This document shows, one piece after another, positions 1-10,605 of a stretch of 64,000 nt of DNA. The stretch spans positions 56,587,053 through 56,651,052 of the forward strand of contig CM060732.1 of assembly GCA_030704615.1 (NCBI GenBank), written 5' to 3'. The first letter of the stretch is position 1, and each line of letters starts with the position of its first letter. Below the pieces are notes generated by a model, which saw nothing but the letters and a program-made list of their open reading frames with translations, did not search any database and was not told the origin of the DNA. Both the position numbers and the translations under genes were made by a program. This DNA comes from Takakia lepidozioides (taxonomy: Eukaryota > Streptophyta > Takakiopsida > Takakiales > Takakiaceae).

Positions 1-100
1 CAAGGGTGCTTCAGCCCCTGTACCTATCGCTGCTACTGCCCCCACCACAGGGGCAGCCCCTTCTGTGTCCCGACCCCTTGCCCTCAAGGCAACCGTGACA
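1..100 (-). repeat. Partial 3' LTR of the chromovirus
   Basis: Bases 1-92 match 6064-6155 without a mismatch. The end then differs by a small indel and one C/T change, and closes with TGACA against CGACA in the right copy. A purine tract on the minus strand (complement of roughly 101-115) abuts it, as expected of a polypurine tract. Confidence 0.9.
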
Positions 101-1005
101 CACACCCCTACCAACAGGGAGTCGATGTCCTCATCGACTTGTCCATTTTGTAGAAACGAACATCCAAGTTGTGGCGTCCCACATCAAGGAGTTTGTTTCC
201 GCACCATGGCGTCCCATGGCAAAGAACCAAACCCCACACTTGACTCTACTCTCCACTAGCTAGTTCGGCCGACTTCCTCCAAGTCTCGGCCAAGGGTGGA
301 GCCTCTCCAGCTCCTCCCAGTGCACTCTTCTTGGCCTACTTCAAGGCCAAGGAACGATCCTCCCCGAGGATCGAATCGCCTTACTGCAACAACATTGCTT
401 GCGACCGCTCATGATGCCGCTTTTGGCATCACCTTGAGCAAGGGTTCACCTGGAACCCTCTTTGACTAGGAAGATAACCTTGAACCAACCGTGCGCCCCA
501 ATCACTACAATTGGGTCCGCCTTGGAATGCTGGCCTGAGGTACGGGAACACGCCGAAGCTGCACTACGACTTCGTCCCGAGGCTACACAATTATAGTACG
601 TGAACGGAAGCACGTGGCTTCCGCGTTAGCCCGCACTACAAGGCAACCCCCTCGGTAGCGCAGTTATAGTACGCGCACGCGCCAGGTGCGCACTAGCACG
701 TGAACTCCCAAAGAAGGCGCAAGTTTCCTTGCCCCTCGGATGGGGGTCACCCGATTTCGGCACTACGCAAACACACGATTAACCCAATTTACCTCTCCCA
801 CTTTTATAAGCTAGCATGCATTCTACACACTAGCCAACCATACCATGCATCACCATTCCAAACAAAATAGGACGCACAACATTTGGAATCCATTTCATTT
901 ATAGCACGTTTTGTACAATACAAGTTTTTGCAATCGGATTCCTAAGCTAGCTAAGCCGGGCTAAGCATGCATTTCCTCCCCCACGCTCCAAGGTTGATGT
1001 CCCCA
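101..1005 (-). other. Untranslated 3' internal region of the chromovirus
   Basis: About 0.9 kb lies between the pol stop codon at 1006-1008 and the 3' LTR. No conserved reading frame was seen. It is GC-rich like the rest of the element and probably serves as the 3' untranslated region. Confidence 0.6.
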
Positions 1006-1740
1006 TCAACGCTTCTTCCGCTTTTGAGGTCGCCCTTCGAAAGCTGCGACCGCCTCGGATGCGTTTCCCATTTCTGAGGCACGCACCCAAGATGCCTCCA
1101 CATGATGATAGCCCTTCCATTTGACGAGATACTCCGTTTCTCGGTTCTTGAACCTCCTCGACTTAAGTATTGCCTCCACCTCGTACTCAGGTTCATTTTC
1201 ATGATCCAACAACATAGGTGGCGGACGCAACACTTGATGCCGATTCGGACGCGCTTCATCTTTGAAGTAAGGCTTCAAAAGGGAGACATGGAATACTGGG
1301 TGCATCTTGCTGTTTGCCGGCAGCTCCAATTCATACACATCCTCATTCATAACCTTCCGAATGCGAAAGGGTCCCGCATACGGAGGTACGAACTTCGGAC
1401 TCACTTCCGGAGGTAGTCGAAAATTCTTGATGTTCAACCAGACCTCCGTGCCTGCCTCAAACTTCACTTCCCTCCGTTTCCGATTCACCTGCCTTTCATA
1501 CCGTTTCCTAGCTTTGGCAATGTTGTACTTTGCGAGCTTCAACAAACGCTCGCGTTCTTCCAGTACCGCCGCTACTGCCGGTTCCTCAACGTCCTGGGCC
1601 GCCCAACTTGTCGGCACTAGAGGTGTTTTTCCATAGACCAATACGAAAGGGGAAACTCCCGTTGCGGAGTGTTCTATGTTATTATAACAGAACTCTGCCG
1701 CGTCTAAGTGTTCCACCCAGTCTGTTTGGTCTGCCGACAC
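1006..1740 (-). pseudogene. Chromovirus integrase C-terminal part with chromodomain
   Basis: This frame encodes the last part of the integrase core ([18 protein letters not shown]), the GPY/F-type region (GPFRIRKV) and a C-terminal chromodomain ending in a basic tail (QKRKKR). The chromodomain signature is EYEVEAILKSR followed by YLVKWKGY and the aromatic ASWV. Chromodomains on plant Ty3 integrases bind modified histone H3 and bias insertion to heterochromatin. The frame is offset from the upstream pol frame: it joins 3925-1682 across a deletion near 1741-1760. It is therefore the 3' half of one broken pol gene and not a separate gene. Confidence 0.9.
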
Positions 1741-3925
1741 GTAATTCCTGCTTTAAGATGTGGGCGAAGTAAAGTCGCCCTGTCTCATGCGCCGTTGCCG
1801 TCTCCTTGGTGGGGATGAAATGGCCCATTTTACTGAACCTATCCACCACCACCATGATTGCATCGAATCCTTTTGACAGCGGCATAGCAGTCATGAAATC
1901 CATCGAGACGCTTTCCCAAGTCCCCTCTGGAATCGGCAAGGGTTGTAACAGCCCCGCTTGCTTTTTGTACTCGCTCCGGTTTTGTTGGCATGTGGTGCAT
2001 GTCTTGACATACTCCTCTGCCTCCTCCCTCAGTTTGGGCCAGAAATACTCTTTCTTCAAGAGTGCCGCAGTGCGCTTGGCTCCGCCGTGGCCCGCAAGCG
2101 GGCTATCATGGCATTCTCTCAAGAGGCTATCTCTGATCCCTCCCTTCGGCACGTAGAGACGCTTTTGCATATACCGGAGCAGTCCATTTTGCAAGTGGAA
2201 CTGCGATTTAACCCCCATCCTCAAGTCCTGCATCACGGACTTCGCCAGCTCATCCTTCCGGCAAGCCTTCCGGATCTTCCTTTGGAGCTCCGTCTCGCCC
2301 TTGTACACCAACAAGAGCTGCTGCTTTCTACTTAAAGCATCGGCCACCACGTTGTCTCGTCCCGGTTTGTACTGGATATCCACGTCAAACACCGCCAAAG
2401 TATCTTGCCACCTAAGTTGTTTTGGGGACAACTTGGGCTGCGTGGCAAAATACTTCACCGTGACATTGTCCGTGAACACCTTCACTGGGTTGGAACCAAC
2501 ATAGTGGCGCCAAAGCTCAAGACAGTGCACCACCGCCTTCATCTCTTTCTCGTGCGTCGGCCACCGTTGCTCCACTTCATTCAGTTTCTTACTTTCGTAA
2601 GCCACTGGACGTCCATCTTGCATCAGTACACCCCCAATCGCGAAGTCCGACGCATCTGTATGTATCTCGAACGGACAATCGAACTCCGGGATTTTCAAGA
2701 CTGGAGCTTCCGCCATCCGCTGCTTCAATTCAGCAAAAGCTTGGCCACAAAAGGTGTTCCATGCCCAGACTTTAGATTTACACAGAAGGTCTGACAGCGG
2801 CCCCGTGATTTTGGCGAAATTTCTCACATACTTCCGGTAATAGGAGGTGAGTCCTAGGAAGGATCGCACTCCCAGGACCGAAGTCGGAGGCTCCCAGTCC
2901 AAAATTGCCCTCACCTTCATGTCATCCATTTTGATCCCATCCTGTGTAATCACATGCCCCAGGAACTCCACTTTTGTGACCCCGAATTCGCACTTTGAAG
3001 CTTTGGGATATAGCTTCCCTTCTCGCAATTTCTGGAACACCCTTTTGAGGTGCTCCAGGTGCTCCTCCTTTGTTTTCGAATACACCAAGATGTCGTCGAT
3101 GTACACGATCACAAAGTCATCCAACCACTCCTGGAAAAGGCTGTTCATCAGCGTGCTAAAGGTCGCGGGTGCGTTGGTGAGCCCAAAAGGCATCACCAAG
3201 AACTCATACGAACCATACCTCGTCCTGCACGCGGTCTTCTCCTCATCTCCTTCCGCCACTCGAATTTGATGATAGCTGGAGCGCAGATCGATCCGGTTGA
3301 AATACTTCGCTCCTGCCAACCGATCGAAAAGGTCGTCGATCCTTGGCAAAAGGTACCGGTTTTTTATAGTCACCTTATTCAGAGTCTTGTAATCGACACA
3401 CATCCGCAGCGTCCCATCCTTTTTATCTGCAAATAGCACCGGGGCTCCGTAAGGTGACTTACTCGGTCGGATGTACCCCTTTGACATTAGATCTTTGAGC
3501 TGAGTCTTCAGCTCGACCAACTCTCTGTGGCTCAACCGGTAGGGCACCTTGGCAGGCGGTTCCGATCCCGGTATCACCTCAATCTTGTGGTCAACTCCTC
3601 TTCGCGGTGGCAAGCCGCTTGGCAAATCCTCTGGCATCACATCATGGTATTTCTCCAAAATCCCCTTGATCCAATCTGGGCTCGGCTCTCCATCGCCTTC
3701 TCCCTTCACTTCTCTAATGTAGAGCAAAAACTGGGGCTCGTGTGCCTCCTCCACGGCCCACTCCCTTACTGACAGAAGGTTTATTCGCCCTCCCACGGGT
3801 TTGGGCGTTTCCGAAACTCGTAAGACCTCGCCACCATTCCAACATGGCAGCGTGACTACCCTCTTGCGGCCATCTATGACCGCTCCGGATTTGCTCAAAA
3901 AGGTCATCCCCAAAATGAGATCCAC
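1682..3925 (-). pseudogene. Chromovirus pol: protease tail, reverse transcriptase, RNase H, integrase N-half
   Basis: From right to left the frame encodes a protease tail ([12 protein letters not shown]), an RT with the YIDDILVYS catalytic box and [12 protein letters not shown], RNase H ([13 protein letters not shown]), and the integrase HHCC finger ([12 protein letters not shown] through CTTCQQNR). The first core Asp is present (SMDFMTAMP). After AHILKQ the family-typical block with the second Asp and the catalytic Glu is absent, and the reading continues out of frame into 1740-1006. The block missing relative to an intact chromoviral integrase is roughly 200 bases, inferred from family length. 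The upstream border is an in-frame TAA at 3977-3979, so polyprotein synthesis is interrupted twice. Confidence 0.93.
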
Positions 3926-3976
3926 TCCATCGATCTCGCAGACGGTGAAGTTCTCACGTCCCTCCCAACTCCCCAG

Positions 3977-4378
3977 TTAAAGAGGAACATCGAACGCCAA
4001 CCTCGTCGCCAATTGCGGTTCTCCTTTGGCATAACGCACCTCAATAGAGGCCCCTACGTCAGTTGTCGGGAGTCCCAGCTTTTGTGCCGTTGCCGGTGTC
4101 ATGAAGGAGTGCGACGCTCCTGTGTCCACCAACAATGACACGTTAGTTCCGGATATTATCCCATCCACGAACAATAAGTGACTCCCTTTACGCAATGCGC
4201 CAGTTTCCTGATACAACTCATAAGAATATTTGCCTACCTTGCAAGTCCTGGCAACCACCGCTTCCCCAAGCGACTGATGGTATCTTCCGACAGCTCCGTG
4301 GTTGCCCGAGTCATGTTCAATTGTCAGGGTTTCGTGCACTTCTAGGCCATGTGCCCGGGCTCTCCGCAATTGAAACAC
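3977..4378 (-). pseudogene. Chromovirus aspartic protease segment
   Basis: The frame contains a retropepsin-like active site, LLVDTGASHSFMT, preceded by a hydrophobic strand (LFVDGIISGTNVS). It is in the same frame as the RT segment at 3925-1682 and separated from it only by a TAA at 3977-3979, after AFDVPL. It overlaps the end of gag at 4342-4378 in a different frame. This suggests either a frameshift mutation or an ancestral gag/pol frameshift. Confidence 0.88.
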
Positions 4379-5398
4379 ACTCCATCAAAGGTCGCCTTCT
4401 GTCCGCCATAAGCCGCTCCACCCGCTTTTCCTTTCAAAGCACCGGGTGCCGCCTTGACGTGTGAAGGCCCTCCCTTCGATTTCCACGTGCCATTGTTGCC
4501 GCGTGGCCTATCCCACTTCTTTTCCGGTCGGAAGGAGTCACCTTCCCGCCGGGTCTTCTTGTGGTTCAGCTCCGTACGGCCTTGTCTTTCACCCCTAGGG
4601 ACATCTGAGAAACATTCAGCCCTCTCAATTGCCTCGTTCAAAGTCTTAGGTGGCTTCTCCTCCAACTTCCGCCTGGCCCATGGGGCCAGTCCCGCCACAA
4701 AGTTGAAGACCATTTCCGGTTCTGCCATGTCCGCGACTTCGAGCAAAAGCACATTGAAAGCCTGGACATATCCCCGAATGTCGTCTGTTTGCTTCAAATT
4801 CCTCATCTTGTCCCGGGCAAGCCAGGACGCGTTGAGGGGCACAAACTGTCTCTTCATCAATTCCTTGAACCCACTCCAGTTCAAGGTTTCCGGGCTTGGA
4901 CCTCGGTCGTGAAGGCGTTTTTGCCACCATTGTTGAGCATAGCCCCTCAAATAGGTGGGAGCCACTTCCACCCGATCCTCGTCACTCAACTTGGCCGCCC
5001 GGAAGTACTGCTCTAGCTCCAAGAGCCAGGTGTTGAGTGCCTTCCGATTTCGGACGCCCTCGAAGGTGTCGGGTTCCTTAGGCTTCACCTTAAACTTTGC
5101 CTTAGCGGAAGTGGCATTAGCCGCCTTCAACACGTTTTTCAACGTCCCGCCAAACTGCGCCAACAACCCTTCCCCAAAAAGTTGCCGGCATGGGAGACAT
5201 CTGTTGGTCTGTCGGAGCTCTCAGGGATTCCTCGGGCTCTGACTCCTCGGATTCCTCCCGTTCTTGAGCGGCCTCGTTTTCAGAAACCTGCGTCGCTTCC
5301 TCAAATGGCCGCTTCGGTGACACGTCGCCCCCATCGGGCTCACCAGGATCATCATCTTTTGGGCCATTCCGCTTTCGCTTTGGCTTGCCCGACCCCAT
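4342..5398 (-). pseudogene. Chromovirus gag with zinc knuckle, frameshifted
   Basis: The likely start is the ATG at 5398 (MGSGKPKRKRNG), not the longer frame that reads through the PBS. The acidic N-terminal part runs to about 5180 and then shifts frame near a T5/G4 run. It continues at 5166 as the retrotransposon gag domain (FEGVRNRKALNTWLLELEQY, then YAQQWWQKRL). The C-terminus carries the knuckle CFNCGEPGHMA, followed at once by TAG at 4342-4344, so the last Cys of the CCHC is lost. Gag would form the particle and bind RNA. Confidence 0.88.
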
Positions 5399-5439
5399 GA
5401 TGAGGCCAATCCCAAGGACGATCGCGTACTGAACTCTAA

Positions 5440-5451
5440 GCTCTGATACCA
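5440..5451 (-). other. Primer-binding site (tRNA-iMet type)
   Basis: The minus strand reads TGGTATCAGAGC, the standard complement to the 3' end of plant initiator-Met tRNA, two bases inside the LTR edge. It fixes both the orientation and the LTR boundary. Confidence 0.95.
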
Positions 5452-5453
5452 AG

Positions 5454-6167
5454 TGTCGCGCACCTCACTTCGGTAAGCTCCCCTTCAAGTCATAGTTACT
5501 CGCTTTGATGCGCGCGCCTGACTCCCAACCTGGCCGCCGGGCCAACTTGGAGCTTCGGCTGCTCACCGGGACATAACGGTCCCCCTTCGCTCTCCCACTA
5601 AACCCTCCACCTATTTGGGCCTAGTGGAATTCCCTTTGGTAGATGGCAGTCCGGAACAACTCCCCACTCTTTGGTCGCTTTCCGGCTCGCTCGCTTACTC
5701 ACTAGTTTTGGTCACCAACGGGCTTGCACCGTTCTCGGGGTCACTACTCCCCTTATATATACTTCTGTAGCTGTCCGCGGGGGTTTCACAACCAGCCATG
5801 CCATTTTATGGCGAACCACCACGAAAACCCTCGACTCCCGGTGGTGAGTCTTGGCCCACTCACCACGGCCCCATTGGGCCGTGATGAGTCCCAAGACTCC
5901 CACGACTCCCACCACGAGGTCTCCACCCCATGGTGAGTCCTATGCCACCCCTACTAAGTCCCGCTAAGCTACCACCACCCCTTGTGGAGCCACCCCCACC
6001 GCAACCCGGTGTGCGGGGCTCCGCCTAGTGAGCGCCTCTGCCTCCTTGAGTGCCTTGGGCACTCAAGGGTGCTTCAGCCCCTGTACCTATCGCTGCTACT
6101 GCCCCCACCACAGGGGCAGCCCCTTCTGTGTCCCGACCCCTTGCCCTCAAGGCAAAGGGCCGCGACA
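5454..6167 (-). repeat. 5' LTR of the chromovirus (714 bp)
   Basis: It begins TGTCGCG and ends CGCGACA on the plus strand, a perfect 7-bp terminal inverted repeat with TG...CA ends. A minus-strand TATA element lies near 5751-5762 (complement of TTATATATAC), so U3 is on the right and transcription runs left. Its right edge interrupts the reading frame at 6168-7769. Confidence 0.93.
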
Positions 6168-7769
6168 GTACTCCTGGATAAATTGCCACTCCCTTGATTC
6201 AGCTACGTTTTGTTGCACATTATGTTCATTGCTCCTGTTATATAGACTGGTGATTGGCATAGATTGACCGGTGATTAACTGGTGATTGACATAGATTGAA
6301 CACATGCAGATTTTCATAATTTGAGCATTGCAGCGTTGTGGCAGCACTTTAAGTTTTGGAACGTAGCAACGAGTGGCATTTGCGAGCTTCAATACTGTGT
6401 GGATAAAGTATTGCCGCCAAATTACAAGGGGGGCTACCAACAGGGAGTGCAAAAGCCTCATCAAGCTTTGAGCGTGACAGTTAACGTGGATTAATTTTAT
6501 ATAGCTTTTCAGTATTTGAGCAGTGCTATGTTCTGGCATCACTGTAAGTATTTGATCATGGCAGAAGGTGACATTTGTGAGCTTTAATATTGTCGGGGTA
6601 GAGCACCGCCACCGAGTTACATAGGAGGCTGACAGCAGGGGGTGCAGTACTCTGTTCACGCTTTGGGCATAGTAGTGATTAGTCATAGCGGGGTGATGCA
6701 CATATTCCCATAGCCAGAAATCTTCACATCTCTTCATATGTCTATGTTTGGAGTTGGGATTTATACTCGCGTAGTGGGCATAATACAGTAGCATTATCGT
6801 GCATTGTGGCAGCATATTAAGTATTTGGGGGAGTTTCACCAAGACTGGAGAAGCAAGTTTGTTCCTATGCAAAGGTCCTGAGTGCACATTTATGTCCCTC
6901 TGTCTTACTGCAACCAAATTCTGGGTTACTATTGTCTTAAGTTTTTGGTCGTAGCAGCAGTTAACGATTGTGGCTTTTGATATCGCGTGACTATAACACG
7001 AAGTTCTATTTTCGGTTGGCATGAACAACAACGGATGTACTGGGATTTTCAGATCTTGAGCAATGGATTGTTGTACTATCTTTGTTGTGGCGTCTTGTGG
7101 CCTATGGCAGGTTATCTGGCATACGTTTCTGGTAATAATGGAGACTTTTTCAGCATTTGTGGGCGGTAGTGCATTGTGTTGCCCGAGTGTCCGTGTCATT
7201 TTCTCAGATAGTGCATCTGGTTTCTGGGTTGGCTCATGAATACAACGCATAATGTGAGCTCCTGCCATTACTCTTATTTGTTGGTTGTTTGTTGTAGGCG
7301 TTTGTTTCTTGGCGGGGAGCTCAATTTGCTGGCGTGCCTCTGTTACTTGGTCCTGGATTGCAACACACATTACAGTTAGTAATAGGCTTGAGTAGTGCAC
7401 ATTGAAGGCAACAGAGATAATTGTCATCTGTGGCATGGGCCCTTTCTTGTAGCATATCCTCTGGTTATCTTCTTTGATGATACTGATAGAGTCCCCGATC
7501 CAAGCCCGTTCTAAGGCTTCAGATGGTTGTGTTTTACCATAGTTGGTGATTGTATTCGGCCACCGGGCCCAGAAGAGTCCTACCAGTGTGCTTCTATTAT
7601 CTCTTAGTGATTTAATGCTTATGACTGTAAGGCAGTCCACCGAGAGCAAGCCTCTATATTCAGTGCCTTGGTGTCTACTTAGAGCCCCTCCACACAGCAC
7701 AAAGGTTACCAGTTTAGTAAAAGCTTGTTGCACGGGCAGGATGGTTGCTAGGCTCCTTGGTATATCCAA
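6168..7769 (-). CDS. Unrecognised long reading frame with internal 195-bp repeats, truncated by LTR
   Basis: An open frame of about 535 codons runs leftward from an ATG at 7769 and exits into the chromovirus LTR, so its natural C-terminus is missing. I recognise no domain. The distal half consists of degenerate repeats of about 65 residues: ILKLTNVTFCHDQ, VLKLANATRCYVP and ISKATIVNCCYDQ are equivalent positions. Composition is rich in His, Cys, Gln and Asn. A stop-free frame of this length is unlikely by chance. However, a tandem repeat whose period is a multiple of three can stay open passively, so coding status is uncertain. It could belong to an unknown transposon together with 7946-9532. 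Confidence 0.4.
6290..7110. repeat. Degenerate tandem repeat, period about 195 bp
   Basis: TTTGAGCA blocks at 6320 and 6515 start clearly alignable units (GTGGCAGCACTTTAAG against CTGGCATCACTGTAAG, then GCATTTGCGAGCTTCAATA against ACATTTGTGAGCTTTAATA). Weaker copies follow near 6800, 6930 and 7057. The 195-bp spacing equals 65 codons and is in phase with the minus-strand frame. Confidence 0.7.
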
Positions 7770-7945
7770 GTAGCCATTAAAATAGACAGTTGATATGTGT
7801 TGGCATTCCCTCTAGAGTTGACGACGGTAATGAGCAATTGCATTCTAGTGCTACCAAGCTGGGTAGTGAACTTAGCTGGGGCAGAGTTGAGTGCTGCGAG
7901 TGTGCCCTTCAGTATTCCGCGTTCAGCAGGCGACATGCGCTCCTC

Positions 7946-9532
7946 TTATGTGTGATTTTGTGCTGCCAGTGTGCTCCTTGGCGTTTTCCCATTTATTATG
8001 ACTTTGTGCTCAGCATGCAGCCATCTCTTGTTTTCCAGGAAACATATGTCTTCGTCCATGTTTTCTCCTGCTGTTAAGCCTGGTGGTGGTGCACTCATCT
8101 TCCATAGCTTTGATTGCATGTCGGGTCTGTACCAGCCTGTGAGCGTCTTTTGGTTATTCTCTGCAATTAGCCAGTTTGCATTAGTGTTTTTGCTATGCAT
8201 AATTGGTACACTGACTAGTGCATGGTTGGTTCCGCAACATAGGTTTCCACAGGGCTGGATCCTAGTTTTCTTGTTAGGTGGTTTGAATCGCTCTTGTCTG
8301 TCATCTTGTCCATAGGTGTAGCAAATTTGAGTGTTGCTACTTGGGCATGAGAGTAAAATTAATGGTGTTCGAGTCAGGACTTTAGAGTAGAGTATCTTTC
8401 TTTTGATTGATTGATAAGGTGTTAGTTTCAGGGCCTCGCTGTGCATGTGTAGATCGATGTTGAGATGAGGGAGTCTTGTTATTGTAGAAAGAGAGAGTGT
8501 CATCTTAAAGAGTGTAGCTGCGTTCTTGTAGGGACTATTCATATCAACATGCCAGAACTTGTCATTAATGTAGGTTTTGAGCTTATCTGTATTTTGTTTG
8601 TGGATTTGCCTTTGCTCGTTGTCGGTGTGTACCGAGGCCTCGCCATTTCCCGTAGTGCTGGCTGCCTTGTCCCACTCAACCTCAATTGGCAGACCTGGCT
8701 TTCCGACACTCACTGGCCTTCCCACAGTGCTCTTTCTTATCGTCTTCTCCATCACGTTCCAAGGAATATCAGCACCTACGCTCCTCTTGGGGCTGCTAAC
8801 TACACAACCTGCTCCAACCATATGCAAGTGCTTGTCCTCGTTCTGAGTCGCCTCCCTCTCGTTGGGCCTTATTAAATGCAGCTGCCGACCAGGCTTAGTA
8901 TCGCATGACATTGTCAATAGCAGCAGAAAGAATAGCGAGAGAGCTTTCTTGTTTCCTTCTTTATACTTTCTACCCTGCGTCCTTCTTTGTTTTGTACGTG
9001 ACCTCCGCCCGTATGCAAATTGGGTTGTTGTCTGTCTTTGCTTGACAATACGCAACTTCGTAACCTTGTCGCCTACTCCACTATCTGATGGGAGCTGAGC
9101 CTTGTGCTTCCTTCGATCAGAACATTGCGCTACTCTCACGTATACTGCCCCTGGTTTCCATTCTTGTTGTCTCAAACGCCTCAGCCTGCGGTTCTTCCGT
9201 TTGGCTTTGTGGTGTTTCTGTTGACCTAGCCATTGGCTGTTGGCTCTGCGGCCATCATGGGGTTTGCCGCGTTTAGCTCTAGCTTCTGGCCTTAGCACGC
9301 CCAGCCATGGCGATAAGGCGTGTAGTGCACAACTTTCTTCATCAATTAAATTCGCTTGCATTTGACCCTGTGTGTTCCTGCTATTTCCCTGGAAACGCTC
9401 ATCAGCAGCGCCTCCATCCTCTGCACCTTTCGCATACACTCCGTTGTTTAGAAGTACAATGGCGCTGATTCTATATCTTGACCTCTCTCTCAGGGAGTAG
9501 TCGCTGCAGGTTCTGCCACTCTGTTTAGCCAT
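7946..9532 (-). CDS. Unrecognised long reading frame, 528 codons
   Basis: The frame starts at an ATG at 9532 (MAKQSGRTCSDYSLRERS) and is open for 528 codons. The first third is strongly basic, with Arg/Lys/Gln-rich stretches (KNRRLRRLRQQEW, RSRTKQRRTQGRKYKEGNKK) followed by a short Leu/Phe run (ALSLFFLLLLTM). The rest is polar and Asn/Thr-rich. I see no RT, transposase, protease or zinc-finger signature. It lies in a different frame from 7769-6168, with a short gap at 7770-7945, and the two may be halves of one frameshifted unit. Splicing cannot be excluded. Function unknown. Confidence 0.4.
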   Translation of the reverse strand: MAKQSGRTCSDYSLRERSRYRISAIVLLNNGVYAKGAEDGGAADERFQGNSRNTQGQMQANLIDEESCALHALSPWLGVLRPEARAKRGKPHDGRRANSQWLGQQKHHKAKRKNRRLRRLRQQEWKPGAVYVRVAQCSDRRKHKAQLPSDSGVGDKVTKLRIVKQRQTTTQFAYGRRSRTKQRRTQGRKYKEGNKKALSLFFLLLLTMSCDTKPGRQLHLIRPNEREATQNEDKHLHMVGAGCVVSSPKRSVGADIPWNVMEKTIRKSTVGRPVSVGKPGLPIEVEWDKAASTTGNGEASVHTDNEQRQIHKQNTDKLKTYINDKFWHVDMNSPYKNAATLFKMTLSLSTITRLPHLNIDLHMHSEALKLTPYQSIKRKILYSKVLTRTPLILLSCPSSNTQICYTYGQDDRQERFKPPNKKTRIQPCGNLCCGTNHALVSVPIMHSKNTNANWLIAENNQKTLTGWYRPDMQSKLWKMSAPPPGLTAGENMDEDICFLENKRWLHAEHKVIINGKTPRSTLAAQNHT

Positions 9533-9645
9533 AACTAAGATATTGGGTTGTCTAAGAAATAATCAAGAAGCCTACTACTTTGCAGTTCTTGATAGTGGTT
9601 GGCCTAACTTAGCTATCTAGCGGGTGCATTAGAGAAGAAGTTGAA

Positions 9646-10605
9646 ATGGCTAAGTCCTACACAGCTACGGCGTCAGCATTTCTTGGAGCCCTCGTGTAGC
9701 GCTATTCCTTCGTCTCCACCGCCAACCAAGTCCTGGTGTGGAGAAAAGTATCCTCCGCTCAGTTCAAGAAGGCGAGTCTTAGACATTTCCAGGAGATTGT
9801 GCAGAAGCGAGGCAACCCAGTGACTTCACAGCCAGATCATCATACGGAAGCCGAGATTCAAAAGAAAAAGAAGCGGGCCAATCTTCTTCACTGCCACGGT
9901 AAACAATTCGATCATTCCTATCGTCAAGAAACATAGCACTGACCCTGCTTCTTTGTGGTTGAGGCTGAAGAAGAAGTTTGAGTCTGCTGCGATCCAGAGG
10001 AGGCTAGAGCTTAAGTATGCACTCATTGAAACCAAGATGACGGAAGGAATGTCAGTCGAAGACTACTTGAAAAAAGTAGACAAACTTGTAATGGAGCTAG
10101 GGAGCATCGATGAAGAAGCTTCTGAGCATGAACTAACCCAAAACAATTCTTCGAAACTTACCTCCCAGTTGGAATTCGTTTGTGTCAGTGTATGGCATCT
10201 TGTATGGAAAAGATCCGGACACTTCTTTTGCAGATTTGGAGGAATATTTCCAGGCCGAAGAGTTTTGCCAAAAAGCTCACGACACCAATGAGCAATCCTT
10301 AGTGGCTGCTGTCCCGGTCAGAGCAATGACCCTGCTGGTACGGGACGTGGCCGAGGTCCTCCGAGCAACTTTAGTCAAGACCGAAGGAACCAGACTTGCA
10401 ACTACTACCACAAGAAAGGGCACTGGGAGGCCGACTTCGGAGATCAAGAACATGTCGGTGACTCAACTCCAAGAGCTCCAGCAAAAGATTCAAGACATCA
10501 AGCAGTTTGGATAGCAGGCTTACATGGCCGAAGGAGGTGACTTGGGCGACGGTCCTCTTGAGCATGACAATGACGGCAGTAAGGCAACCGACTTTACTAT
10601 CGAAG
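9646..10605 (+). pseudogene. Decayed Ty1/copia gag (first half of split element)
   Basis: The piece starts MAKSYTATASAFLGAL and soon hits a stop. It continues in shifting frames through a UBN2-type gag core: LWLRLKKKFESA, ALIETKMTEGMSVEDYL, then LEEYFQAEEF. Near 10390-10435 the knuckle reads CNYYHKKGHWEADF, in which the second and last Cys of a copia CCHC are replaced by Tyr and Phe. The linker after it (MAEGGDLGDGP) reaches the insertion point at 10605/10606. The protease half resumes at 16114. Several stops and shifts make it non-coding now. Confidence 0.82.

Larger units (their letters stand above)
1..6167 (-). mobile_element. Ty3/gypsy chromovirus, minus strand, left LTR cut by window edge
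   Basis: This is an LTR retrotransposon read right to left. The 5' LTR is at 5454-6167, the initiator-Met tRNA primer-binding site at 5440-5451, then gag, protease, RT-RNase H, integrase and chromodomain, with the tail of the 3' LTR at 1-100. The first 92 bases of the window are identical to 6064-6155, which proves the LTR pairing. The coding region is defective: a gag frameshift, a stop after the zinc knuckle, a stop in the protease-RT linker and a deletion in the integrase core. The right LTR lies inside an older unknown reading frame at 6168-7769. The outer target-site duplication cannot be checked because the left end is outside the window. Confidence 0.93.

Noticed and set aside
1102-3436. 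Plus-strand frames of 100-140 codons within the chromovirus
   Set aside because: Shadows of the minus-strand pol gene.
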